NCBI RefSeq assembly: GCF_008973755.1
Contig: NZ_WBOM01000003.1
Location: 372,001 to 436,000, forward strand
Length of the DNA stretch: 64,000 nt
Origin: Nitrincola alkalilacustris
GTDB taxonomy: Bacteria; Pseudomonadota; Gammaproteobacteria; Pseudomonadales; Balneatricaceae
Direction: 5' to 3'
Positions 27,161-36,618 of the stretch are shown piece after piece. The notes beneath the pieces were generated by a model. It worked only from the letters and a program-made list of their open reading frames with translations, was not told the DNA's origin and searched no databases. The position numbers were made by a program, and so were the translations under genes. Each line of letters opens with the position of its first letter. The stretch's first letter is position 1.

Positions 27161-28819
27161 ATGACACCTGAAACTACGCAGTCGGTCAGTCAGCACAGTG
27201 TCAGTGATGTTGCCAGCGGACATGATGCCCATGCACACGGGCACGCTCCAACGGGCCTGATGCGTTGGCTGCTGACAACCAACCATAAAGAGATAGGCAC
27301 TCTCTATATGCTTTTCTCGCTGCTGATGCTGTTCATCGGCGGTACGATGGCGCTGGTTATCCGCGCCGAGCTTTTTCAGCCGGGTCTGCAGTACGTGCAG
27401 CCCGAGTTTTTCAACCAGATGACGACCATGCATGGTCTGATCATGGTGTTCGGTGCGATCATGCCTGCTTTTGTGGGTCTGGCCAACTGGATGATTCCAC
27501 TGCAGGTCGGTGCACCGGATATGGCACTGCCACGACTGAATAACTTCAGTTTCTGGCTCTTGCCCGTAGCCTTTACCACGCTGCTGGCGACTTTGTTCAT
27601 GGAAGGGGGCGGCCCGAACTTCGGCTGGACCTTCTATGCGCCTTTGTCGACCACTTATGCGCCACCTTCTACCAACTTCTTCATACTGTCGATCCATCTC
27701 GCGGGTATCAGTTCGATTCTGGGTGCAATCAATATTATTGCCACCATACTCAATCTGCGTACACCGGGCATGCGTCTGATGGATATGTCGCTGTTTGTCT
27801 GGACCTGGCTGATCACCGCTTTCCTGCTGATAGCAGTGATGCCGGTTCTGGCTGGTGTGGTGACCATGATGTTGCTGGATATCAATTTCGGTACCAGCTT
27901 CTTTGATGCTGCAGGTGGTGGTGATCCAGTGCTGTTCCAGCATCTGTTCTGGTTCTTTGGTCATCCGGAAGTGTACATCATGATCCTCCCAGCCTTTGGT
28001 ATTGTATCGCTGATCGTACCGGCCTTTGCTCGCAAACGCCTGTTCGGCTATGCGTCAATGGTTTATGCAACGGCTTCCATTGCGATACTGTCTTTCGTCG
28101 TCTGGGCACACCATATGTTTACGGTTGGTCTGCCTCTCACGGCGGAGCTTTTCTTCATGTATTCAACCATGCTGATAGCCGTTCCGACAGGTGTGAAGGT
28201 TTTCAACTGGATTGCAACGCTGTTCCGAGGCTCTATCAGCTTTGAAACACCGATGCTCTTTTCGCTCGGCTTTATCGTCATGTTCACTATCGGCGGTCTG
28301 TCCGGTGTCATGCTGGCGATAGTCCCTGCTGATTTCCAGTATCACGATACCTACTTTGTGGTGGCCCACTTCCATTATGTGCTTGTGCCGGGCGCGCTCT
28401 TTGCGATCATGGCAGCGGCATACTACTGGATGCCGAAATGGACCGGGCACTATGCCAATGAAACCTTGGGTAAATGGCACTTCTGGCTGTCGGTGATCGG
28501 GGTCAACCTGACCTTCTTCCCGATGCACTTCTCCGGACTTGCGGGTATGCCGCGCAGGATACCGGATTACGCGCTGCAGTTTGCCGACTTCAACATGCTG
28601 TCGTCAATTGGTGGGTTCCTGTTCGGTTTCTCCCAGTTGATCTTTGTATGGGTCGTTATCAAAGCTGTGCGTGGTGGAGTGAAGGCACCAGCGAAAGCCT
28701 GGGAAGGTGCCGAAGGTCTGGAGTGGGCAGTGCCAAGCCCTGCGCCCCTACATACCTTTGATACGCCCCCTGAGTTTGTGCCGGAGAGAGATTCGCCAAG
28801 TCGCCACAGTGATCATTGA
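27161..28819 (+). CDS. coxA: Cytochrome c oxidase subunit I
   Basis: 552 residues, 12 predicted membrane helices after a His-rich 30-residue leader. The catalytic subunit: heme a, the heme a3-CuB centre and proton channels. HPEVY at about 268-272 holds the cross-linked His-Tyr pair and the glutamate typical of A-type oxidases; HHMF near 317 gives two more CuB ligands; [14 protein letters not shown] gives the heme ligands. Second gene of the cox operon, 17 bp after coxB. Confidence 0.98.
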   Translation: MTPETTQSVSQHSVSDVASGHDAHAHGHAPTGLMRWLLTTNHKEIGTLYMLFSLLMLFIGGTMALVIRAELFQPGLQYVQPEFFNQMTTMHGLIMVFGAIMPAFVGLANWMIPLQVGAPDMALPRLNNFSFWLLPVAFTTLLATLFMEGGGPNFGWTFYAPLSTTYAPPSTNFFILSIHLAGISSILGAINIIATILNLRTPGMRLMDMSLFVWTWLITAFLLIAVMPVLAGVVTMMLLDINFGTSFFDAAGGGDPVLFQHLFWFFGHPEVYIMILPAFGIVSLIVPAFARKRLFGYASMVYATASIAILSFVVWAHHMFTVGLPLTAELFFMYSTMLIAVPTGVKVFNWIATLFRGSISFETPMLFSLGFIVMFTIGGLSGVMLAIVPADFQYHDTYFVVAHFHYVLVPGALFAIMAAAYYWMPKWTGHYANETLGKWHFWLSVIGVNLTFFPMHFSGLAGMPRRIPDYALQFADFNMLSSIGGFLFGFSQLIFVWVVIKAVRGGVKAPAKAWEGAEGLEWAVPSPAPLHTFDTPPEFVPERDSPSRHSDH

Positions 28820-28834
28820 GTGGAGAGGGGAGAA

Positions 28835-29404
28835 ATGACTGTACATCAGAGCACTGATAACAGCAGCGGAGTCAAGAGGACGGTCAGGAATACATTGTTT
28901 GCATTGGTGGCGATGGTGGGGTTCACCATCGCACTGGTGCCACTTTACGATGTGTTTTGTGAAATCACCGGCCTGAATGGTAAGACGGCCGACTCTGCTC
29001 AGGTTATCAGCGCTACTGGCGTAGACACTTCCCGCACGGTTCGCGTACAGCTGGTAACACGCAGTGCGCCGGGGCTGCCCTGGCGCCTTGAGGCGATCAA
29101 TCAGGTAGTGACAGTACATCCGGGTGAAGTGGCGCAGGCACGTTTTCGCTTCACCAACACCAGTGACCAGCGCTTGTCAGGTCGAGCAGTTCCAAGTGTC
29201 AGCCCTTCTCAAGGGGCCAGACACTTCAGGAAAATGCAGTGCTTCTGTTTCCAGGAGCAGTGGCTTGCCGGCGGTGAGAGCCTTGAGCTGCCACTGGTGT
29301 TTCAGGTTGATCCTGCCTTACCTGATGATGTTGCCACGCTGACTCTGGCTTATACCCTTTACCCAATGGGCGAGGAGATTGCCCTAGGAGGTTTGCATGA
29401 CTAG
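28835..29404 (+). CDS. ctaG: Cytochrome c oxidase assembly protein CtaG/Cox11
   Basis: 189 residues from ATG 28835, preceded by AGAGGGGAG; an in-frame GTG at 28820 lies too close to the coxA stop to be likely. One N-terminal membrane helix (LFALVAMVGFTIALVPLYDVFC) anchors a periplasmic copper chaperone domain with the conserved CFCFQEQ near 136. It delivers copper to the CuB site of subunit I. Its last 8 bases overlap the start of coxC. Confidence 0.95.
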   Translation: MTVHQSTDNSSGVKRTVRNTLFALVAMVGFTIALVPLYDVFCEITGLNGKTADSAQVISATGVDTSRTVRVQLVTRSAPGLPWRLEAINQVVTVHPGEVAQARFRFTNTSDQRLSGRAVPSVSPSQGARHFRKMQCFCFQEQWLAGGESLELPLVFQVDPALPDDVATLTLAYTLYPMGEEIALGGLHD

Positions 29405-30254
29405 TCAATACTATGTTCCACCTACCAGCAAATGGCCAATTATAGCCGTGATCGTGGTGGGCTGTACGGCACTTGGTGCTGGTTCGTTGATGACTTATGG
29501 CAGTGGTCTGCCGTTTCTTTTGATCGGGCTGGCGGGTATCGCTTTTGTGATGTATGGCTGGTTCCGTGACGTCATAAATGAGTCTATGGGCGGCTTGTAT
29601 GATATGCAGATGGACCGTTCGTTTCGTCAGGGAATGGGCTGGTTTATTTTCTCGGAAGTGATGTTCTTTGCAGCCTTCTTCGGAGCGCTGTTTTACATCA
29701 GAGTCTTTGCTCTGCCCTGGTTGGATGGAGAGGGTGCTAAAGGAGTAACCGCTCTGTTGTGGCCAGACTTCACGGCTAGCTGGCCGTTGATGAATACCCC
29801 GGACCCCAGTATCGGTGGCCCTGATGCGGTTATCAATCCCTGGACGCTGCCACTGATCAATACCATCTTGCTGGTCACCTCCAGTGTGACGTTGACCATT
29901 GCGCACCATGCGTTGAAAGAGGGAAATCGCGCCAAGCTGAAAAATTGGCTGATCGGTACAATAGCTCTCGGGCTGGTGTTCCTGGTCATACAGGGTATTG
30001 AGTATGTCGAGGCCTGGACTCAGTTGGGCCTTACACTTCAATCCGGCATCTATGGCTCAACTTTCTTCCTGTTGACAGGTTTTCATGGTTTGCATGTCAC
30101 GATCGGTGCCATTGTATTGATTGTGTTGCTGTTCAGGGTGATGAAGGGGCACTTTACGGCTGATAACCACTTCGCATTTGAAGCCGGTGCCTGGTACTGG
30201 CACTTTGTTGATGTGGTGTGGATCGGTTTGTTCCTTTTTGTTTATGTGTTCTAA
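29397..30254 (+). CDS. coxC: Cytochrome c oxidase subunit III
   Basis: 285 residues, seven predicted membrane helices. YYVPPTSKWPI at the N-terminus, FSEVMFFAAFFGALFY and the final GAWYWHFVDVVWIGLF are the family signatures. It stabilises subunit I and guards its proton entry. The start overlaps the ctaG stop by 8 bp, so translation is coupled, and AGGAGG lies within the end of ctaG. It contains a longer loop (about residues 105-145) between helices, common in proteobacterial homologues. Confidence 0.97.
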   Translation: MTSQYYVPPTSKWPIIAVIVVGCTALGAGSLMTYGSGLPFLLIGLAGIAFVMYGWFRDVINESMGGLYDMQMDRSFRQGMGWFIFSEVMFFAAFFGALFYIRVFALPWLDGEGAKGVTALLWPDFTASWPLMNTPDPSIGGPDAVINPWTLPLINTILLVTSSVTLTIAHHALKEGNRAKLKNWLIGTIALGLVFLVIQGIEYVEAWTQLGLTLQSGIYGSTFFLLTGFHGLHVTIGAIVLIVLLFRVMKGHFTADNHFAFEAGAWYWHFVDVVWIGLFLFVYVF

Positions 30255-30260
30255 AGAGCA

Positions 30261-30449
30261 CTAAATAAGCTGGCCCTGTGTGAAACCATACACCAGCAGG
30301 GCCAGCAGGGTGACAGCCAGACCGACCCGTAATTTGAGTGATGTCAGTACTCGGCTTGAAGCAGATGCATCTTTCAGGAGAAAACCGGCCCCGGCAGCGA
30401 GACTGGCCAGCATCGCCAGAAAAACCAGGGCTATAAGGAATTTAAGCAT
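30261..30449 (-). CDS. DUF2909 twin-helix membrane protein
   Basis: 62 residues starting MLKFLIALVFLAM, with two membrane helices at about 2-21 and 42-58 joined by a short basic loop. DUF2909 proteins are regularly found between the oxidase subunit III gene and the SURF1 gene, on the opposite strand, as here. GGAG lies about 6 nt before ATG but inside the SURF1 coding sequence. Its ATG overlaps the SURF1 ATG by two bases on the other strand. Function unknown; an assembly role is assumed from position. Confidence 0.82.
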   Translation of the reverse strand: MLKFLIALVFLAMLASLAAGAGFLLKDASASSRVLTSLKLRVGLAVTLLALLVYGFTQGQLI

Positions 30450-31173
30450 GAGTGTCTCCGGCGTGAAATCGTCGCGTATCAGTCGACCAGAAAAGCAGAC
30501 GCGGGTCAAGGTGATTATCAAGCTACTGTTCTGGTGGGCTTTCTGGCTATCGCTGATGATCCTCGGATTACTACTGGCTAACTGGCAGTGGCACAGGGCG
30601 GCCGAAAAGGTGGCGCTCCTGTCCGCATGGGAGCATGCACCCATACACATGAATCCTTTGACTGAGCCGGAAAATCTCGCCAGATTAAAGCTTACAGGTT
30701 ACTTCCTGGAAGATGAAACGCTCTGGCTGGATAACCGCATCCACAATGGGCAGATAGGCGTTGCGGCCTTGACGCCGTTACTGACTGATTCAGGTCAGTG
30801 GTGGTTGATACAGAGAGGGTTTGTTGTAACCGGCGTTGATCGTCAGTTTGAGCCGTCTGTTCCAACCCCTGTTGGCTTGTCACTTGTCAGGGGGCGCTGG
30901 CAACAGATCCGGCCGGGGGCGCTTGTACTGGGAGATAATCGGGAGGGTAATCGTCTGCAGTCACTTTCAATAGCACCCTGGTCACACTTATCTGGTAACG
31001 TGTTTGAAGGTGTGGTGCATCAGGAGTCTGGTGATGGCCTGCTGACGACCTGGTGGCAGCCAAGTCAGATGCCACCTGAGCGCCATACAGCTTATGCATT
31101 GCAATGGTTGTGTCTTGCGCTGTTGGCACTTGTCATGGCGGTTATCGGGCATTGGAAATGGTTTAAGGATTAA
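30448..31173 (+). CDS. SURF1-family oxidase assembly protein
   Basis: 241 residues from ATG 30448, with AAGGA 8 nt upstream. Two membrane helices at the ends (WWAFWLSLMILGLLLANWQW and the C-terminal YALQWLCLALLALVMAVIG) flank a periplasmic domain containing WLDNRIHNGQIG and WWLIQRGFV, the SURF1 pattern. It assists heme a insertion into subunit I. The start codon overlaps that of the divergent DUF2909 gene, so promoter and ribosome site must lie within that gene, or the message must run through from coxC. Confidence 0.92.
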   Translation: MSVSGVKSSRISRPEKQTRVKVIIKLLFWWAFWLSLMILGLLLANWQWHRAAEKVALLSAWEHAPIHMNPLTEPENLARLKLTGYFLEDETLWLDNRIHNGQIGVAALTPLLTDSGQWWLIQRGFVVTGVDRQFEPSVPTPVGLSLVRGRWQQIRPGALVLGDNREGNRLQSLSIAPWSHLSGNVFEGVVHQESGDGLLTTWWQPSQMPPERHTAYALQWLCLALLALVMAVIGHWKWFKD

Positions 31174-31191
31174 GAGTGGCAGGAGTTAATC

Positions 31192-31689
31192 GTGAGTAGT
31201 CGGCTTAAGCTTTTACTGTTGATACTGGTTCTGGGGGCGCCCATGCCTGTTGCCTGGGCGATGCTGCATTGGCAGATCGGGCTGCCAGACAAGCATGTCG
31301 CAAGAGGGGAGTTGAGCCCGGCACTGCCTCCTTTGACGCAATGGCCAATCGAGTGGCAAGAGAGCGATGACTGGTGGCTGGTATGGGCGGCATCCGATAT
31401 CTGTGAGGAACGTTGCCAGGCCGAGGCTGATAAGTGGTGGCGGATGCATCGGGCGCTGGGCCGAAATGCAGAACGTGTCTATCGCCTGCGACTGGGTGGA
31501 GATCAGGACGCCTTACCTGGTGAGCGGCAGTTGTCCTGGTTGACTGAGCGACCTGAATGGGTGGCGGATGCTCAGGTGTGGCTGGTTGATCCTCAGGGGA
31601 ATATCGTGACACGTTATGCGCCCTATGTTGACGCCAAGGATGTGCATAAGGACCTCGAGCACCTCCTGAAACGAAATCCGGTGCGATAA
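31192..31689 (+). CDS. Oxidase-cluster membrane-anchored protein, function unknown
   Basis: 165 residues from GTG 31192, with AGGAG 6 nt upstream. One N-terminal helix (LKLLLLILVLGAPMPVAWAM) then a periplasmic domain with WLVWAASDICEERCQAE, which recalls the thioredoxin-like CxxxC of SCO proteins, and WLVDPQGNIVTRY near the end. Proteins of this kind usually sit between SURF1 and the heme A synthase gene. I infer a thioredoxin-fold assembly factor, perhaps a degenerate SCO relative, from those two segments. Confidence 0.75.
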   Translation: MSSRLKLLLLILVLGAPMPVAWAMLHWQIGLPDKHVARGELSPALPPLTQWPIEWQESDDWWLVWAASDICEERCQAEADKWWRMHRALGRNAERVYRLRLGGDQDALPGERQLSWLTERPEWVADAQVWLVDPQGNIVTRYAPYVDAKDVHKDLEHLLKRNPVR

Positions 31690-31789
31690 ATATGAAATCC
31701 TGCTTGCAGCGAAAACCTTTCTGGTTTATCACTAGTGTGTCTGCTATCAGGCTGAATAACAATAATAAATAGAGTAATGAGGTTTATAC

Positions 31790-32848
31790 ATGGGCTCAGG
31801 CTTTTCCAGCAGTCAGCTCACCCCGACAGCCTCGATAAGGCGAGCAGCACGTATTGCCGCAGCCGGGGTAGGTTTTACGTTCATAGTCATCCTCGTAGGT
31901 GTCTGGACACGCTTGTCCGATGCCGGGCTTGGTTGTCCCGACTGGCCGGGCTGCTACGGCTCCCTGGTTGTACCGAGCGCGGATCGCGCTGCCGATTTTG
32001 CGCCGGATATTCCTCTTGAACCCTTCAAGGCCTGGGTGGAAATGTTCCATCGCTACATTGCCAGTGGGCTTGGGCTGGTGGCACTGACACTGACCTGGAT
32101 GGCCTGGCGTATGCACCGTGTGGAGGGCTACCCGGTATTTGCAAGCTTCATGCTGTTGCTGGTGATCTGTCTTCAGGGTGCTTTCGGTGCCTGGACCGTC
32201 ACGCTCAAACTCTGGCCTCAGGTAGTGACCCTTCATCTTCTGGGCGGTTTTTCTGTTCTTGGCATTTTTTTCTGGCTCTATCTGCGTCTGGCTGGCTGCC
32301 TCAAGGGGCAGGTTCAACGTCGCAGGCCACCTGTTTTGTGGTGGCTGGTTGGGCTGGTTCTAGTCGGACAGGTGGCCTTGGGCGGGTGGACATCAAGTAA
32401 TTATGCCGGTATTGCCTGTACCGGTTTCCCGACTTGCAATCAGGAGTGGTGGCCTTCCTACATGGATTTTGATGAAGGTTTTCACCTGACTCAGGAGGTC
32501 GGGCCCAACTATCTGCATGGCCAGTTGCATGCAGGGGCCCGAACTGCGATCCACTATACTCATCGCCTGGGCGCGCTGGCGTTGGGTGTTGCACTGTTTC
32601 TGCTGTTCATCTCTTACCGTCATCAGCGCAAAGCCAGAGGAGCCTTGCTCAGTGCGCTGGTTGTCTATGCTGTTCAGATATCACTGGGTATTATTCTCGT
32701 ACTCTTTTCACTACCTCTTTCCGTGGCACTGCTGCATACGGCGGGGGCGGCACTGCTGTTACTGATTTTGCTCAACGCCGGGTGGCGCCTGGGTGCAATT
32801 CAGTCGTCCATGTCCTCAATGATCTATAAAAAGGTGGCCCATGCGTAA
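31790..32848 (+). CDS. ctaA: Heme A synthase (COX15/CtaA)
   Basis: 352 residues, eight predicted membrane helices in two related halves. It oxidises the C8 methyl of heme O to give heme A. GVWTRLSDAGLGCPDWPGCYG is the characteristic first loop with its Cys pair; MFHRYIAS and YTHRLGAL carry heme-binding histidines and VTLHLLGG and ALLHTAGA the others. GAGG lies 8 nt before ATG. It overlaps the heme O synthase gene by 8 bp, matching the sequential reactions. Confidence 0.95.
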   Translation: MGSGFSSSQLTPTASIRRAARIAAAGVGFTFIVILVGVWTRLSDAGLGCPDWPGCYGSLVVPSADRAADFAPDIPLEPFKAWVEMFHRYIASGLGLVALTLTWMAWRMHRVEGYPVFASFMLLLVICLQGAFGAWTVTLKLWPQVVTLHLLGGFSVLGIFFWLYLRLAGCLKGQVQRRRPPVLWWLVGLVLVGQVALGGWTSSNYAGIACTGFPTCNQEWWPSYMDFDEGFHLTQEVGPNYLHGQLHAGARTAIHYTHRLGALALGVALFLLFISYRHQRKARGALLSALVVYAVQISLGIILVLFSLPLSVALLHTAGAALLLLILLNAGWRLGAIQSSMSSMIYKKVAHA

Positions 32849-33755
32849 TTCAGAGCTGGTGATTTCGCGTAAGTTTGATCCCGGTGCATTACTGGGCATC
32901 GCGAAAGATTTTTTTGAGCTGGGCAAGCCACGAGTTGTTCTGGTGATGCTGGTCTGTGCTCTTGTGGGTATGGCGCTGGCTGTCCCCGGCATGCCGGCGA
33001 TCGACAAGGTGGTGTTCGGTCTGATGGGCATCGGTCTGGCCTCAATGGGAGCAGCTGCCTTCAACCATCTGCTGGATCAGCGTCTGGATCAGATGATGCT
33101 GCGTACTTCGCGTCGCCCTGTGGCTGAAGGGCGATTGAAAAGCTGGCAGGCTGCTACCTATGCAGCCGGCTTGTCGATTGCAGGGTTGGTGTTGCTCTGG
33201 TTTGAAGTGAACCCACTGACATCGATGCTGACAGCTGCAGCTCTGCTCGGCTATGCCGTGGTGTATACCGCTTTTCTCAAGCGTGCCACTCCTCAGAATA
33301 TTACCATTGGTGGATTGGCGGGGGCTGCACCACCACTGCTTGGCTGGACAGCTGTCACCGGTCATCTGCACGCCGATGCACTGTTGTTGGTTCTGATAAT
33401 CTTTGCCTGGACGCCACCACATTTCTGGGCACTCGCTATCCACAAGCGTGAAGAGTACGCCAAAGCGGGTGTGCCAATGCTGCCTGTCACACATGGCACT
33501 GAGTTCACGCGATTACAGATCTGGCTCTATGGCTGGTTGACTGTGGCGGCCACACTACTGCCTTTTGCGACCGGCATGAGTGGCTGGATCTACCTGGTGG
33601 GTGTTCTGGGATTGAATGCACGTTTCATGTACTGGAACTGGAGGATCTGGAGAACACAGGATGTCACGGCACCTCTGTCAGCCTTCTGGTTCTCGATTCG
33701 CTATATTCTCTATCTTTTTGGTTTGCTTTTACTCGATCATTATTTTTTCTACTAA
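32841..33755 (+). CDS. ctaB: Protoheme IX farnesyltransferase (heme O synthase)
   Basis: 304 residues, about nine membrane helices, UbiA superfamily. It transfers farnesyl to protoheme to make heme O, substrate of the upstream ctaA product. NHLLDQRLDQMMLRTSRRP is the first aspartate-rich motif and IFAWTPPHFWALAIHKREEY the second. AAGGTGG lies just before ATG within the end of ctaA. Confidence 0.96.
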   Translation: MRNSELVISRKFDPGALLGIAKDFFELGKPRVVLVMLVCALVGMALAVPGMPAIDKVVFGLMGIGLASMGAAAFNHLLDQRLDQMMLRTSRRPVAEGRLKSWQAATYAAGLSIAGLVLLWFEVNPLTSMLTAAALLGYAVVYTAFLKRATPQNITIGGLAGAAPPLLGWTAVTGHLHADALLLVLIIFAWTPPHFWALAIHKREEYAKAGVPMLPVTHGTEFTRLQIWLYGWLTVAATLLPFATGMSGWIYLVGVLGLNARFMYWNWRIWRTQDVTAPLSAFWFSIRYILYLFGLLLLDHYFFY

Positions 33756-33855
33756 TATAAGAGAAGGGAGGACGACGCGTTTCCTGATAACAATAAAAAC
33801 AACAGTGTCAACGAACCCTATAACCGGGTAGACATGTATACCAAGGAGATGACAT

Positions 33856-34458
33856 ATGTTATTTCAGCAAATGTGCGGCGTAATGTTTCATCAGAAAGAT
33901 GTGTGGACCAAGATTCGAGAGCGAAAATATACGGTTATTGAATGCTATACCCATGTTCTATTGTGGCTTTGTGCGATAGCACCGGTCAGCTTCTTCTTCG
34001 GGACTACCCAGATAGGTTGGAGTTTCGGCAACGGCGATTATGTCAAGCTGACTGTAGGCAGCGCCCTCATGATTGCCATAGTGTTCTACTTTGCGTTACT
34101 GGTCGGCGTGGGTTTCATCGCTCATGTCATTCACTGGATGGAAAAAACCTATGGTGCCGACTCTGATCTGGAGCATTGCATGGTACTGGCAACCTGTACA
34201 GCGGCTCCCTTGTTGCTGGCAGGCATAACAGGCCTCTGGCCAATGCTCTGGTTTGTTGTCGGAGTGGGACTCGTCGCACTAGCCTATACAGTTTACCTTC
34301 TGTATTCAGGTGTACCTGAACTGATGAATATTCCCCAGGACCAGGGTTTCATGTTCTCCACCTCAATACTGACTGTCGGTATGGTCGTGCTGGTCAGCAT
34401 GCTGGTCTCAACCGTCATCCTGTGGGATCTTGGTATCGCACCAGCGTTTACCAACTAG
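33856..34458 (+). CDS. Yip1-family multi-pass membrane protein
   Basis: 200 residues, five predicted membrane helices. The KDVWTKIRERKYTVIECYTHVLLWLCAIAPVSFFFG start and central hydrophobic pattern fit the bacterial Yip1/DUF1282 family. AAGGAG lies 7 nt before ATG. It sits between heme O synthase and the convergent SCO gene, an interruption of the usual ctaB-SCO order. No role is established; a link to the oxidase is only positional. Confidence 0.75.
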   Translation: MLFQQMCGVMFHQKDVWTKIRERKYTVIECYTHVLLWLCAIAPVSFFFGTTQIGWSFGNGDYVKLTVGSALMIAIVFYFALLVGVGFIAHVIHWMEKTYGADSDLEHCMVLATCTAAPLLLAGITGLWPMLWFVVGVGLVALAYTVYLLYSGVPELMNIPQDQGFMFSTSILTVGMVVLVSMLVSTVILWDLGIAPAFTN

Positions 34459-34476
34459 ACTCTACTGACTAGAGTC
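34458..34476. terminator. Small hairpin between the Yip1 and SCO genes
   Basis: GACTCTA, five bases, TAGAGTC: a perfect 7-bp stem over the two convergent stop codons. No T-run, so a weak bidirectional terminator at best. Confidence 0.35.
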
Positions 34477-35083
34477 GGCTGCTGTTCAGCAGGCTGATAA
34501 GGGTGTTTGCAAGCGGCTCTGGATCATGACTGTGATGAACCAGAGCCAACACCTCTCCTCGACTATTGACCAGATAGGTTTGTGCTGAATGATCCATAGT
34601 GTATTCCAGAGCGGAGTCCAGCATGACTTTTCTGAAAAAAGCTCCATATTGTCGAGTGATACTCTCGATTTCATTCAGTGCTCCGGTCAGTCCGATGAAC
34701 TGCTCATCAAAAAAAGTGACATACTCGGCCAGATAGTCTGCCGTATCCCTCTCCGGATCTACGGTAATGAACAGGGGCTGGATACGCGCTCTTTGCTCCG
34801 GGTCAAGGCGCTTGAGACTGGCTGCTGTTGTCATGAGCGAAGCCGGGCATACATCGGGGCAGGAGGTGAAACCGAAGAAAATCAGAATCAGTTTGTTGTC
34901 GAAATCAGACAGACTGACAGAGCCGTTGGCTGACTGGAGTGTAAAAGGGCCACCAAGCTGAATACCTGCTGACAACTCCTGCGATGACTGTGGTGCAGAA
35001 TCCGGTTTGGTCAGTGTATATACCGTACCGGCCAGCGCCAGCCCAGCCAGCACTGAGAGCAGAATGATCGAGTTGGATTTCAC
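34469..35083 (-). CDS. SCO1/SenC copper chaperone
   Basis: 204 residues. N-terminal membrane anchor (about 6-24), periplasmic thioredoxin-like domain with the copper site CPDVC (Cys75, Cys79) and the distal His165 in DHSAQTYL, all intact. SCO proteins help assemble the CuA centre of oxidase subunit II. It faces the Yip1 gene tail to tail and diverges from the TlpA-like gene at 35177, so it has its own promoter. Confidence 0.94.
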   Translation of the reverse strand: MKSNSIILLSVLAGLALAGTVYTLTKPDSAPQSSQELSAGIQLGGPFTLQSANGSVSLSDFDNKLILIFFGFTSCPDVCPASLMTTAASLKRLDPEQRARIQPLFITVDPERDTADYLAEYVTFFDEQFIGLTGALNEIESITRQYGAFFRKVMLDSALEYTMDHSAQTYLVNSRGEVLALVHHSHDPEPLANTLISLLNSSRL

Positions 35084-35176
35084 ATTGAGTCCTTCTTTTG
35101 TGTTGTATTAATCCGAGATATGCATGATAGCGTATTAAGACTGTATAAATGATAGTGAGAGATCTCAAGGTGAATA

Positions 35177-35701
35177 ATGATTCGTGCCACGACTTATAAA
35201 TCAATACGCTGGTGGCTGCTCGCGCTGGTGGTGATGGTGATCGGACTCTCCTCTTTGATGGTATACAAGAGCGAGGGCAAGTCGCTGCCCGAAGGGATCA
35301 TGTTGGCCAGCATTGAGGGGCAGTCAGTGCAGCTGGATCAGTTCAAGGGGAAACCTTTGATCATTAATTTCTGGGCTACCTGGTGCCCGCCCTGTATCAG
35401 AGAGATGCCACTGCTGAGCCAATATGATGAACTGCCCTATGTTGATGTGATTCTGATCAATCAGGGGGAGACCGTTCCAGTGATAGAGTCTTATCTGGAG
35501 AGTGCCGGTATTAACTTCCGTAATATGTTGCTTGATCCTCGGCAACAGAGCCTTCAAGCACTCGAGATAAGAGGTTTGCCGACTACACTTTTCTATTCTG
35601 CTGAGGGTGTGCTGGTGGATGAGCATCTAGGTGAAGTGACAGCTGAACAGCTTGATGCTTTTCTCCGGCTTCATACTGAGTTTGATGGCAGAAAATCCTG
35701 A
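35177..35701 (+). CDS. TlpA-like membrane-anchored thioredoxin
   Basis: 174 residues. N-terminal helix (about 11-30) followed by a periplasmic thioredoxin fold with WCPPC (Cys70, Cys73) and the cis-Pro segment RGLPTTLF. Such proteins keep cysteines of c-type cytochromes or of CuA/SCO reduced. Its place beside SCO and the caa3 oxidase supports the CuA role, by inference. Confidence 0.88.
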   Translation: MIRATTYKSIRWWLLALVVMVIGLSSLMVYKSEGKSLPEGIMLASIEGQSVQLDQFKGKPLIINFWATWCPPCIREMPLLSQYDELPYVDVILINQGETVPVIESYLESAGINFRNMLLDPRQQSLQALEIRGLPTTLFYSAEGVLVDEHLGEVTAEQLDAFLRLHTEFDGRKS

Positions 35702-35779
35702 CTTGTCAATTGCTTGTCACTTACACTAGACTGCTGAGACGATATCCTGATGATGGTTACCCGGGAGAATTCAGTTACG

Positions 35780-36589
35780 ATGAAAAGATCTAGCTCATGG
35801 AGCATTAGTCTTTTTCTGTTTTCGTTGATGTCCTCAATGATGATAACAACAGCCGTTGCTGAGGAGGCCTGTACTCGATTAACCGCCAGCGGTAACCCCG
35901 AATACCCTCCCTACCTGTGGCGCGATCGTGCTGATCCTCAGCGTTTGATCGGGGCAAATGCTCAGATGATCGAATTTGTCGCCAATGAGCTGGGGATCGA
36001 AATAGATCTTTTTTACAGTGGCCCTTGGGGGCGCACTCAGGAGGAGGTTTCAGCGGGTCGTATTGATCTGATTGCAGGCGCTTTTTATACCGAAGCCAGA
36101 AGTGAGTGGATGGATTACTTATATCCTGAATTTCAGGGTACCAGAACTGCCGTGTGGGTCCGAGCAGATGCCGATATCGACTATCGGGAATGGGCTGATC
36201 TCAAATCCTATCAGGGTGTTACCGTCATCAATAACAGTTTCGGGCAGGATTTTGACACCTTCGCGCGAAAAGAGCTCTCTATCATGGAGGTAGGTAGCCT
36301 TGGCCAGGCGCTGAATCTGGTAGCTGAATCTCGGGTGGACTATCTGATCTATGAAGATAACCCGGGTAAAGCCTATGCAGAGCAACTGAACATTCAAAAC
36401 CTGAAACTTTTGCCTGTCGCTATCACCAGTCAGAATCTGTACCTGACCATTTCCAGATTGTCTGACTGCAATCAGGATGAGTTGAAAGAGAAGTTATCTG
36501 AGGCGTTGCTGAAGCTTCAGGATGAAGAGTTGATGCCGCTGTTTCTTGAGAGGGCGCATGCTCACTGGCGAGAACAGACTCGATATTAG
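35780..36589 (+). CDS. Periplasmic substrate-binding protein, family 3
   Basis: 269 residues from ATG 35780, which begins a normal signal peptide ending at about AVAEEA; an in-frame ATG 30 bases earlier would add a poor N-terminus. The domain has NPEYPPYLW, FSGPWGR-like and GRIDLIAGAF segments typical of extracellular solute-binding family 3. No permease or ATPase genes follow; instead a histidine kinase and a c-di-GMP regulator do, so this is probably a sensory receptor for the kinase rather than a transporter part. Confidence 0.85.
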   Translation: MKRSSSWSISLFLFSLMSSMMITTAVAEEACTRLTASGNPEYPPYLWRDRADPQRLIGANAQMIEFVANELGIEIDLFYSGPWGRTQEEVSAGRIDLIAGAFYTEARSEWMDYLYPEFQGTRTAVWVRADADIDYREWADLKSYQGVTVINNSFGQDFDTFARKELSIMEVGSLGQALNLVAESRVDYLIYEDNPGKAYAEQLNIQNLKLLPVAITSQNLYLTISRLSDCNQDELKEKLSEALLKLQDEELMPLFLERAHAHWREQTRY

Positions 36590-36618
36590 TTATGTAATCC
36601 ATACAAGGAGTTGAACCT

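Noticed and set aside
30261-30650. Longer 129-codon version of the DUF2909 frame
   Set aside because: The extra 67 residues are antisense to SURF1 and lack a ribosome site; the start at 30449 has GGAG and begins the conserved membrane protein.
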